Shown piece after piece: positions 1 to 5,742 of a DNA stretch of 7,892 nucleotides. The position numbers and the translations under genes were made by a program. How positions within the stretch are numbered: position 1 is the first letter of the stretch; each line of letters begins with the position of its first letter. This DNA is from a bacterium. GTDB taxonomy: Bacteria > Spirochaetota > UBA4802 > UBA5550. The notes below the pieces were generated by a model. It did no database searches, was not told the DNA's origin, and worked only from the letters and a program-made list of their open reading frames with translations. The stretch lies in contig JAAENB010000972.1 of the NCBI GenBank assembly GCA_024224995.1, positions 1 through 7,892 of the forward strand. Reading direction: 5' to 3'.

Positions 1-124
1 ATCCATTATCTATGTCAATAAACGATAATACTATTGTCTGGCCTGAATAACTTAATAGTGTATCATTTCCTGAGGCATAGTGGTCCAGGGTAAAATCAAT
101 TGGAATAGTGCCAATTTCCAGCAT
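1..124 (-). CDS. N-terminus of a redoxin-like-headed modular protein, cut by the window edge
   Basis: Only the first 41 codons are visible, starting MLEIGTIPIDFTLD at the ATG at 124-122 and running off the left edge in frame. The start is well fixed: an AAGGAG ribosome site lies six bases upstream, and an in-frame TAA at 142-140 excludes a longer N-terminus. There is therefore no signal peptide. The visible part matches the start of the neighbouring 889-aa protein at 31 of 41 residues. It shows the opening of a peroxiredoxin/TlpA-type fold: the E-I-G-x-x-P-x-D-F-T-L strand, then YSG and LSF. Where redoxins carry the catalytic cysteines this protein reads D-I-D-N-G. It begins 41 bases after the preceding stop with no terminator between, so co-transcription is likely. 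By analogy the missing part probably carries Ig-like repeats, but that cannot be seen. Confidence 0.85.
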   Translation of the reverse strand, partial: MLEIGTIPIDFTLDHYASGNDTLLSYSGQTIVLSFIDIDNG

Positions 125-130
125 TGTAAA

Positions 131-136
131 CTCCTT
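131..136 (-). promoter_or_regulatory. Ribosome binding site AAGGAG of the left-edge gene
   Basis: AAGGAG is followed by TTTACA and then ATG. It follows an A-rich stretch that contains an in-frame stop, so it settles the start of this gene. By homology it also supports choosing the MLEIG start, not an upstream TTG, for the neighbouring paralogue. Confidence 0.8.
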
Positions 137-165
137 TTTTTAATTAATATTATATATTTTTTGTG

Positions 166-2835
166 TTAGATATCTTCACATCTAACTGAAATTGTAAAAA
201 TGAAATTTTCATTAAGAGGGTCATTGTTACTAATAGTTATCTCAGCTCTCAGTTCTTCTGTTGAAGAAGCGTTTACATAAGAAGTACCAAATGTAATACT
301 TTCATTATAATTAAGTGAAGCCGGCAGATCTGGATAGGGATAAAAATCAAGACCACTGCCCGACAGGATTTTCAGTTCCAGGTCGGATATCGTGAGCGTT
401 GTATATTCGGGAAATATTATACTCTCTCCTCCTGTATTTTTAATACTGAAGTCGAAAATATAGTCATCAATAATGACACTTTTTGGAATTGCTCCCATAT
501 CAAAATACCCGCCATTTGGAATAACGGTATTAAATACTTTCCCTGTAACATCTTTTACTGCTGTTACTTCAATAGTTTGCTCTGCTACGCATTGAGCCAG
601 TATGGTAAAAGTAAAATTTTCCTTTTCCGGATCATTGCTTTTTATTGTGATCTCTACTTTTGCCGACTCCGGTTCGGAAGGAGCAAAAGATGTATCAAAA
701 TGAACGCTTGTGCTGTCTGTTATTGTAGCCGGCAGATCAGGTATGTAACAGAAATCAAAACTGCCTCGATTCTCAATCCAATTTATTAAAATATCAGTAA
801 CTTCCAGGTCTTCCGCGCCATTGTTATGAATATTGAAAATAAAGATATAATCATTTATGCAGTCTCCCAGGCGGATCTTACCCATATCAAAAGTCCCGCC
901 ATTTTCTATAACAGTATCATAGACATTTCCGAGGATATCGTTTTTGGCAATAATGCTTATTGACGGTTTTGGGACCACCACAACAGCTGATGTATAGGTC
1001 GGGGATGTTCCATTAATAAGGGGGGTTGTATTATCCGATATTGGACTCGATCCTAAGACGGTTTCTATTGTGAAGGTTGAACCATCCGTACCGGATAAGG
1101 AGAGGGGTAATGATGCCGTGAAAGTATCGGAATTATATGATATTGAGTCATTAATAGTTACGCTTCCTGAACCGGAATAATTAATGCTATAATTATTTAT
1201 ATTATCGGCATTGATTACATTTTCCGAAAAAGTTATAGTAATTGTATCATCATTGTTGATCACACCCGGATCCGACCAGCTTATTATTGTGGGAGCAACT
1301 TCATCAGAAGTGAGATAGGTATTTGATATCCCGTTAACCAGGTTATTTGTCCCGTCCGATATGGGGGATGTTCCGGTTATTGTTTCAATAGTAAAGGTTT
1401 TTCCGTCAGTACCTGATATTGACATGGTTAAGGCAGCTGTGTGTTCCGTGTCATTATATGAGATTGGCTGAGTTATTGATACCGTTCCCGTACCGCTATA
1501 ATTGACCTGATAATTATTGATATTATTGGTGTTAACAACATTTTCCGAAAATTTAACAGTAATTACATCTCCATCGTTCACTGTTCCTGATACAGTCCAG
1601 GATGATACAGTGGGTGCCAGCAAATCAGCAGTGCTATAGAGATTCGATGTTGAATTGGCAAGAGTATGAGTTCCATCAGAGATTGGATTACTGCCGGTTA
1701 CGGTGTTGATCGTAAAGGTCGCTCCATTGGTTTCAAAGAGAGAGATTGTCAATTCAGCAGTACGCGTTCCTGAGTTGTAAACAATTGGTTCCAGGATTGT
1801 AACGGTACCCGTACCGGAGTAGTTTACATTGTAATTGCCCGCTTCTGTGGCGTTACTCACATCTTCGGAAAATGTTACCTGGATGATGTTACCGTCCGCT
1901 ATTGTTCCCGCTTCAGTCCATGATGTTATTGACGGCGCGTTTGGATTTATTGTATAATTTATGACACTGTTGTCGAGAGAATTTCCTTCTGTATCTGTTA
2001 TTGCCCCGGAAAGAGTTATGGAAAGTTCTCCGTCTTCAAGTGTTCCTTCTGTGGAGAGGGTTGCAGCGTTTTCAATTCGTTCAGTACCGGTGTATGAGGC
2101 TTCCGTAACTGATAAAGCTCCCGCGCCTGTTCCGCCAGGAGTATAGTTAGCTGCTGTGCCTGCCTCGTCTTCCATGAGTTTTGAATAAACTATTTCCACC
2201 TGTGTGAGGTCCGTAAGTTCACTTTCTTCGGACGGAGTGGTATACAGGATCGTGGGAGACGCGTCCAGGTTGATAAGCCTCGGGAGCAGGTATTCTTCCG
2301 TATTGTCATAATCCAGGCTGTCAAAGACCGCGATACTGGGGATAATTATTTTATTAAATGATATTGGATCGCTGTTGGTGGTACAGTTTTTGTTCCATTT
2401 ATCAGAGATAACATAGTCTTTTGATATTAGAAATGATGACAAATAATTGCTAAAAGAATCTGAGAAATAATCATCATCTCCAAAACCCTGATTAAGATAT
2501 TGATACGCAAAGCATATGGTACTCCAGGTATTATCTACAAGCAGGGGGAAATCAATGTCGGTATCAGTAATGTCAGGATCATTATCTATTTTTTCCTGAA
2601 TATCATCTTTACTTGTACTGCCATTATACTTATAGATAACAGCTATGATCTGCATATTGCTTGTAAAAGAAGCATTGTTTTTGATCGAGATTAAATTTTT
2701 CAACCAGTCCCAATCATTATCTATATCCATGAATGATAACGAGATAATTTTACCACTATAGTTTGATAGCGTATCTGTTCCTGAGTTGTATTGATCAAGA
2801 GTGAAATCGATAGGTATTGTCCCTATTTCTAACAT
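166..2835 (-). CDS. 889-aa modular protein: cysteine-depleted redoxin-like head, Ig-like repeats, two choice-of-anchor-D-like domains
   Basis: Domains in order: residues 1-190 resemble a thioredoxin-fold redoxin. They have EIGTIPIDFTLD, then YSGKIISLSF, then IIAVIY, FPLLVD and IPSIAVFD, whose proline fits the family's cis-Pro position. Residues 192-299 look like a divergent Ig-like (SbsA/Big_5-type) domain. Residues 300-620 are three Ig-like repeats of exactly 107 residues with FSE[DN]V and NYSG[TS]G. Residues 622-750 and 751-889 are two choice-of-anchor-D/ASH-like domains (G-x-F-D-M-G start, NDP-x(4)-NF end). The CxxC of active redoxins is missing: only C108 and C151 fall in the head. I chose the ATG at 2835, preceded by AGAGGTGA, over a TTG at 2850, because the downstream paralogue also starts MLEIG. 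No signal peptide, membrane segment or known C-terminal sorting signal is visible, which is odd for a repeat protein of surface type. A binding or structural role is inferred; the function is unknown. Confidence 0.9.
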   Translation of the reverse strand: MLEIGTIPIDFTLDQYNSGTDTLSNYSGKIISLSFMDIDNDWDWLKNLISIKNNASFTSNMQIIAVIYKYNGSTSKDDIQEKIDNDPDITDTDIDFPLLVDNTWSTICFAYQYLNQGFGDDDYFSDSFSNYLSSFLISKDYVISDKWNKNCTTNSDPISFNKIIIPSIAVFDSLDYDNTEEYLLPRLINLDASPTILYTTPSEESELTDLTQVEIVYSKLMEDEAGTAANYTPGGTGAGALSVTEASYTGTERIENAATLSTEGTLEDGELSITLSGAITDTEGNSLDNSVINYTINPNAPSITSWTEAGTIADGNIIQVTFSEDVSNATEAGNYNVNYSGTGTVTILEPIVYNSGTRTAELTISLFETNGATFTINTVTGSNPISDGTHTLANSTSNLYSTADLLAPTVSSWTVSGTVNDGDVITVKFSENVVNTNNINNYQVNYSGTGTVSITQPISYNDTEHTAALTMSISGTDGKTFTIETITGTSPISDGTNNLVNGISNTYLTSDEVAPTIISWSDPGVINNDDTITITFSENVINADNINNYSINYSGSGSVTINDSISYNSDTFTASLPLSLSGTDGSTFTIETVLGSSPISDNTTPLINGTSPTYTSAVVVVPKPSISIIAKNDILGNVYDTVIENGGTFDMGKIRLGDCINDYIFIFNIHNNGAEDLEVTDILINWIENRGSFDFCYIPDLPATITDSTSVHFDTSFAPSEPESAKVEITIKSNDPEKENFTFTILAQCVAEQTIEVTAVKDVTGKVFNTVIPNGGYFDMGAIPKSVIIDDYIFDFSIKNTGGESIIFPEYTTLTISDLELKILSGSGLDFYPYPDLPASLNYNESITFGTSYVNASSTEELRAEITISNNDPLNENFIFTISVRCEDI
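976..1938 (-). repeat. Three tandem 107-residue (321-base) Ig-like repeats
   Basis: The units are 1938-1618, 1617-1297 and 1296-976, each exactly 107 codons with no spacer. Each begins APS/APT followed by W, has TFSEDV, KFSENV or TFSENV near residue 30, NYSGTG or NYSGSG near residue 40, and SPISD or NPISD near residue 85. They are clearly homologous but diverged at protein and DNA level, which suggests an old tandem expansion and not a recent one. The same repeat type occurs in the upstream large gene. Confidence 0.9.
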
Positions 2836-2895
2836 GTAGTCACCTCTCAATGTATGATTTGATGCAGCAAGATAAAGACAAAAAGCCTGAACCGT

Positions 2896-2923
2896 ATAAT
2901 ACAGAATAAAGAATTTTTGTATA
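2896..2923 (-). promoter_or_regulatory. Candidate promoter for the 889-aa gene
   Basis: A TATACA (-35-like, 2923-2918) and a TATTAT (-10-like, 2901-2896) are separated by 16 bases and lie about 60 bases before the start codon. Support comes from position: the -35-like box sits 19 bases past the terminator palindrome, exactly as TTTACA does upstream of the 272-aa gene. The surrounding bases are conserved between the two sites. There is no experimental start site. Confidence 0.45.
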
Positions 2924-2962
2924 GCACTTTTATGAAAAATAACCGGGACAAATCTGTCCCGG
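2917..2962 (-). repeat. 46-base terminator-promoter unit, copy 1
   Basis: This unit runs from the hairpin through the T tract and AAAGTGC to the -35-like TATACA. Aligned without gaps to 5502-5547 it matches at 39 of 46 positions, by hand count. Conservation therefore extends 26 bases beyond the hairpin into promoter sequence. The two sites precede unrelated genes, so the similarity is of the intergenic unit itself. Confidence 0.75.
2935..2962 (-). terminator. Intrinsic terminator after the lipoprotein gene (palindrome copy 1)
   Basis: In transcript sense the sequence is CCGGGACA, loop GATT, TGTCCCGG: a perfect 8-bp GC-rich stem. It is followed by TTATTTTT. It lies 38 bases after the lipoprotein stop codon. 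The same palindrome occurs at 5528-5547 and 5696-5719 in the same orientation, so it is both a terminator and a member of a small repeat family. Confidence 0.8.
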
Positions 2963-2999
2963 CGTTCAAAATTTTAATGTATTATATCAAGTTTATCTC

Positions 3000-4466
3000 C
3001 TAATCTTCGTTCTTAGTATTTCCCCATGATGCCAATGTACCGGAGCTTCCTTCAATTGATATACTATCCTCAAGTGTATTCTGGACCAGGGTACCGGAGG
3101 CTCCTTCATCCTGATACCAATAACCGCTATAATTGAAATGATTATTCTGAACAGCTGCGGGATCAGAGGTGGCATTTGCTTCCCATATGGCATATGTTAG
3201 AGTTAGAGCAGAATGAGAAAGATTAAAAGTATTGCCGCTTATTGAAGGATTGCTCTCTCGAACATAAATGCAATATCCATCATCTGACCAGTTTCCCCCA
3301 TAGATAGTATTGGAGCTTATTACAGAGTCGGCATAAGAATTTCTTATCCCATATGTATCATACCCTGCTCCCCCATATATCGTATTATTTTCTATTCTTA
3401 ACGTTGAAGAGGTATTAAAATCTGTGCGAATTCCGTATGAGGCACCTGAGCCAACACTGTACCCCGGATTTATGGTATTATTGTATATATACGGAGATGC
3501 AGATGTGGAATTGTTTAGAATTCCAAAAGAGTATTGCCCGGCTAGATCTGAAGTCCTGCCGGTTATGTTGTTATTTTGAATTGTTGGCGCCCCCATACAA
3601 TGTATAGCTGCATTTGCGGAGAGATCAGTACCGTCGTCCTTTCCCAATATAATAGTAAAACCGTCAATAATGGTACTATTGGTTATACCGGAACCCGCGT
3701 TTACAGCTCTATTGGGAACGCTTGCACTGCCGCCTCCTGTACTGGTATCTTCAAGTATTGTTGTATATGTAGAAGAGTTTCTCCAGTCCCAGTTATTCTC
3801 AGAATACCCTCCGTAAATAGATACACCTTCTACCATTTCCACAACAGGATTGTGCGGGGAGATATTATTATTGTAATAATCAGAAGCATACGTCCCTTGC
3901 GCGACACGAACAGAACTGCTGGCGGGATTATACAAAGTATTAGCCAGGGTGATCCCTGCCTGAACTGAAGCCATGGGCTTTGCGGCAGTACCCGGATTAT
4001 TGGTATCATTCCCATCCTTAGCCCGCACATAAACCACATTCTCCACTGTAAAAGACAACGTAGACTGCTCCATAGTTGTCCCTTCCGCAGAGTTCCCATC
4101 AATTACAAGAGACCCACTCCCCTCAGGCCACACATTCACCGGCCCACCATCGGGATTGGGCGTAAGCGTAAGGGTATCATTTGTAAAATTATTATTAGTC
4201 CACACCATATTCCCGGCAGCAACAACATCCCCCATGGTCCCACTTAAAACAACAGAAGAAGTATTCATTGAGTCATTAAAATTAACAACAAGGATCTCAT
4301 GTCCCGAAATAGTGGAGCCCGAAGCAAAATCGGCTTCCGCAGTAATAGAGTAGTCTTCAGCTTTCGGGTCATTCCTGTTATCCCGCTCCGCGAGTAAACA
4401 GCCCGAAACCAGGCAAGAAATCAACAAAGCACTGCACATTGTAAAGATATTATTTTTAAGCAACAT
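3000..4466 (-). CDS. 488-aa lipoprotein with Ig-like domain and parallel beta-helix
   Basis: The start is the ATG at 4466, with GGGGAGGA upstream; a TTG at 4481 is in frame but overlaps that ribosome site. Residues 1-22 form a lipoprotein signal peptide ending LVSG, with C23 as the lipidated cysteine, so the protein is predicted to be anchored in a membrane facing the periplasm or surface. Residues 40-142 look like an Ig-like (Big_5-type) domain, with VVNFNDSMNTSS and TLTLTPNPDG. From 145 the VYVRAKDGNDTNNPGT entry resembles the DUF1565/pectate-lyase-like lead-in. It is followed to about residue 470 by repeated short turns such as PTIQNNNITG, RIENNTIYGG and PSISGNTFN, typical of right-handed beta-helix coils. 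No catalytic residues for a polysaccharide lyase could be assigned, so adhesion or glycan binding is as likely as an enzyme. Glycine codon use changes sharply between the N-terminal domain and the helix. Confidence 0.9.
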   Translation of the reverse strand: MLLKNNIFTMCSALLISCLVSGCLLAERDNRNDPKAEDYSITAEADFASGSTISGHEILVVNFNDSMNTSSVVLSGTMGDVVAAGNMVWTNNNFTNDTLTLTPNPDGGPVNVWPEGSGSLVIDGNSAEGTTMEQSTLSFTVENVVYVRAKDGNDTNNPGTAAKPMASVQAGITLANTLYNPASSSVRVAQGTYASDYYNNNISPHNPVVEMVEGVSIYGGYSENNWDWRNSSTYTTILEDTSTGGGSASVPNRAVNAGSGITNSTIIDGFTIILGKDDGTDLSANAAIHCMGAPTIQNNNITGRTSDLAGQYSFGILNNSTSASPYIYNNTINPGYSVGSGASYGIRTDFNTSSTLRIENNTIYGGAGYDTYGIRNSYADSVISSNTIYGGNWSDDGYCIYVRESNPSISGNTFNLSHSALTLTYAIWEANATSDPAAVQNNHFNYSGYWYQDEGASGTLVQNTLEDSISIEGSSGTLASWGNTKNED

Positions 4467-4511
4467 AATAGTCCTCCCCAAAGAAAATTATTTATTCGAA
4501 GTATAGCAGAC

Positions 4512-4545
4512 GGTGAGTGTTCACCATATAAATATACCAATTATA
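4512..4545 (-). promoter_or_regulatory. Possible promoter and small inverted repeat before the lipoprotein gene
   Basis: A TATAAT (4545-4540) lies about 75 bases before the lipoprotein start, but no convincing -35 box lies at normal spacing. Downstream of it is a 5-bp inverted repeat, GGTGA-ACAC-TCACC (4525-4512), which would fall in the leader and could be an operator or a minor hairpin. The gap from the previous stop is 137 bases with no terminator. The lipoprotein may therefore be read from the upstream promoter, from this one, or from both. Confidence 0.25.
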
Positions 4546-4603
4546 GAGCACCAAGCAAAATAAAAAGCCTGCTAAACAATTTTTTTTTAAATTATTAACC
4601 CGG

Positions 4604-5422
4604 TTAAAACCGGAAACCCATTTTAAAACCGAACCGTACATCGGGCACGGAAGCATAAGGAACCTGGTCTATAGAGATATCAAAATACGCCGTTTTTTCT
4701 TGCTTTTTTTCCAGGGAATCAAAATCCGGAGCGGAAAAGAAAATAACATCGACCCAGTTGGCAATATAGAGAGCGACAGAAAGCCCTAAGGCCCCAATGA
4801 ACAGGTACGAAGCGGTCTGGTACTCGCTATAAGCATCATCAAAAAGGGAAGCTGCAGAACCCCTGGGAACGTCCTGGTACGCACTTTTTTTGTCGATATA
4901 GAACCATGCGGTAAAGCCCAATAATCCGTATGAGACAAGGGAGCCGCCAAGAAAGACCCATCCTCTGGTAGTTTTATCCGCATATAGCTGGGCAGCGCCG
5001 GGAAGAAATCCCCAGGCATAGTAGGTGCTTTTTGAAACATATTTTTCCGAGGAAACGGAAACCACATCATCCCGGTCCAGCTGGAACTCGGCAGGGGAGT
5101 TGAGCTTTTCCCGCAGGGTATATGAGTCATTGTCTTCATTGACGATATAGACCTCAAGCACGGAGCGGTCTTTTTTCTTAATGTAGCTTATTTTCTTGTA
5201 CAGGGTATTGTAGGTAACCCTGAGCACTTTCCGCCGTTTGAGCTTAACGGTCTTTTTGTTGGGAAGTCTGATAGTCATCCGTGTATCGGTTTCGTTAATG
5301 ATCTTACCTTCAATGATGGAGCCGTCTTTGAGAAATATCCCTTCGGCAAAAAGGGAAGAACAGCATAAAAGGATAAGGCTTATTACAAGGAAAAGTTGGG
5401 CGGGTATTAACCTTGATTTCAT
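4604..5422 (-). CDS. 272-aa exported protein with two membrane segments
   Basis: I do not recognise a named gene. The start chosen is the ATG at 5422, with AGGAGAG upstream. An earlier in-frame ATG at 5476 would lie at the predicted promoter's transcription start. Residues 1-26 form a signal peptide (charged MKSR, hydrophobic LFLVISLILL, end SSLFA). Residues 28-125 are a charged beta-rich domain opening GIFLKDGSIIEGKIINE, a pattern I associate with short domains of envelope proteins in spirochaetes. Residues 134-230 hold the AWGFLPGAAQLYADKTTRGW block, resembling DUF5683-type 'PG-x-x-Q-x-Y' membrane proteins, with hydrophobic segments near 154-176 and 204-229. The tail ends FGFKMGFRF, with a C-terminal Phe as in outer-membrane strands, though one strand is not a barrel. 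Its promoter and leader are separate from the upstream large gene. Its job in this cluster is unknown. Confidence 0.85.
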   Translation of the reverse strand: MKSRLIPAQLFLVISLILLCCSSLFAEGIFLKDGSIIEGKIINETDTRMTIRLPNKKTVKLKRRKVLRVTYNTLYKKISYIKKKDRSVLEVYIVNEDNDSYTLREKLNSPAEFQLDRDDVVSVSSEKYVSKSTYYAWGFLPGAAQLYADKTTRGWVFLGGSLVSYGLLGFTAWFYIDKKSAYQDVPRGSAASLFDDAYSEYQTASYLFIGALGLSVALYIANWVDVIFFSAPDFDSLEKKQEKTAYFDISIDQVPYASVPDVRFGFKMGFRF

Positions 5423-5479
5423 TTTTTCTCTCTCCTGTTCGCTAGTAGACCGGAAAACATAAAATAACCCGGTCATGTC

Positions 5480-5508
5480 ATATTATATACAAGAAATTTT
5501 CTTGTAAA
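5480..5508 (-). promoter_or_regulatory. Promoter of the 272-aa gene
   Basis: TTTACA (5508-5503) is followed by TATAAT (5487-5482) at 15 bases or TAATAT (5485-5480) at 17 bases, about 60 bases before the start codon. The -35-like box lies 19 bases after a terminator-like hairpin, the same arrangement as before the 889-aa gene. Confidence 0.6.
5489..5505. promoter_or_regulatory. Operator-like perfect inverted repeat ACAAGAAA-T-TTTCTTGT
   Basis: This is an 8-bp perfect inverted repeat around a single central base. It lies between the -35 and -10 boxes and overlaps three bases of the -35. That position is typical of a repressor site. AT-rich palindromes occur by chance and no regulator gene is visible in the window, so the reading is tentative. 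Confidence 0.4.
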
Positions 5509-5547
5509 GGACTTTTCATAAAAAGAACCGGTACAAATCTGTCCCGG
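5502..5547 (-). repeat. 46-base terminator-promoter unit, copy 2
   Basis: This is the partner of 2917-2962 at 39/46 ungapped identity: one difference in the 20-base hairpin and six in the following 26 bases. The hairpin, the T tract, AAAAGT and the TACAA of the -35-like region are all retained. Confidence 0.75.
5518..5547 (-). terminator. Terminator-like palindrome copy 2 with one stem mismatch
   Basis: In transcript sense it reads CCGGGACA, GATT, TGTACCGG, then TTCTTTTT. It is the same hairpin as copies 1 and 3 except for a G-A mismatch in the middle of the stem. The T tract is intact. No coding sequence lies immediately upstream, so it would end either read-through from the large gene or a short transcript begun in the gap. 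Confidence 0.55.
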
Positions 5548-5634
5548 TGTTTGCTCTTTATTAACGCTTACAAGTCTTTTTTTAGAGCTTTACCTTAACA
5601 CAAGTTCAGTTCCGGGATATCTTTTAATCGTTCT
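5521..5634 (-). ncRNA. Speculative short RNA of about 110 nt between two palindromes
   Basis: TTGCAA (5670-5665) and TACTAT (5646-5641), spaced 18 bases, would start a transcript near 5634. It would end at the copy 2 terminator. The interval has no ATG, which argues against a small gene. Nothing else, such as a conserved fold or known family, supports an RNA, and degenerate spacer is the main alternative. Confidence 0.15.
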
Positions 5635-5685
5635 ATTAATATAGTAGGATTTTTGGCCTAAAATTTGCAAACTTTTTTGGTGTGG

Positions 5686-5719
5686 AAAAAAAAAGAACCG
5701 GGACAAATCTGTCCCGGTT
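5686..5719 (-). terminator. Strong intrinsic terminator of the large modular gene (palindrome copy 3)
   Basis: A perfect 10-bp stem (AACCGGGACA paired with TGTCCCGGTT, loop GATT in transcript sense) is followed by C and nine T residues. It lies 23 bases after the stop codon at 5743. It is the best-formed of the three copies and a textbook intrinsic terminator in this orientation. Confidence 0.9.
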
Positions 5720-5742
5720 ATGGCTCTATAATACTGTTTTAT

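Larger units (their letters stand above)
5423..5742. other. 320-base intergenic region with two palindromes and promoter-like boxes
   Basis: No gene can be supported here. Reading on the minus strand it holds a strong terminator (5719-5686), promoter-like boxes (5670-5641), about 110 bases without an ATG, a second imperfect palindrome with T tract (5547-5518), promoter boxes (5508-5480) and the leader of the 272-aa gene. A short open stretch from a TTG at 5671-5669 runs 26 codons to a TAA and has no ribosome site. It is not called as a gene. Confidence 0.7.

Noticed and set aside
976..1938. The regular repeats as a CRISPR array
   Set aside because: The period is 321 bases, the units are coding and diverged, and there are no short identical repeats with unique spacers.
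2836..2965. A hydrophobic open stretch in frame upstream of the 889-aa gene that could look like a signal peptide
   Set aside because: The frame is open and hydrophobic, but there is no ATG, GTG or TTG with a ribosome site apart from the TTG at 2850. The stretch overlaps the promoter and terminator, and the paralogue has a stop just upstream of the same MLEIG start.
3576..3968. 130-codon open frame on the plus strand inside the lipoprotein gene
   Set aside because: It is antisense to a well-supported coding region, has Cys/Ile-rich low-plausibility sequence, and no ribosome site or homologous feature was seen. Other plus-strand open frames in the window are rejected for the same reason.
4600..4613. 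Small inverted repeat CCGGTT-AA-AACCGG at the end of the 272-aa gene as a terminator
   Set aside because: It overlaps the last codons and stop, has a very short loop, and on the transcript strand is followed by an A-rich and not a T-rich tract.
5596..5671. 26-codon open stretch starting at a TTG on the minus strand in the 320-base gap
   Set aside because: It is short and has no ribosome site; its TTG start lies directly against the candidate -35 box. A run this long is expected by chance.
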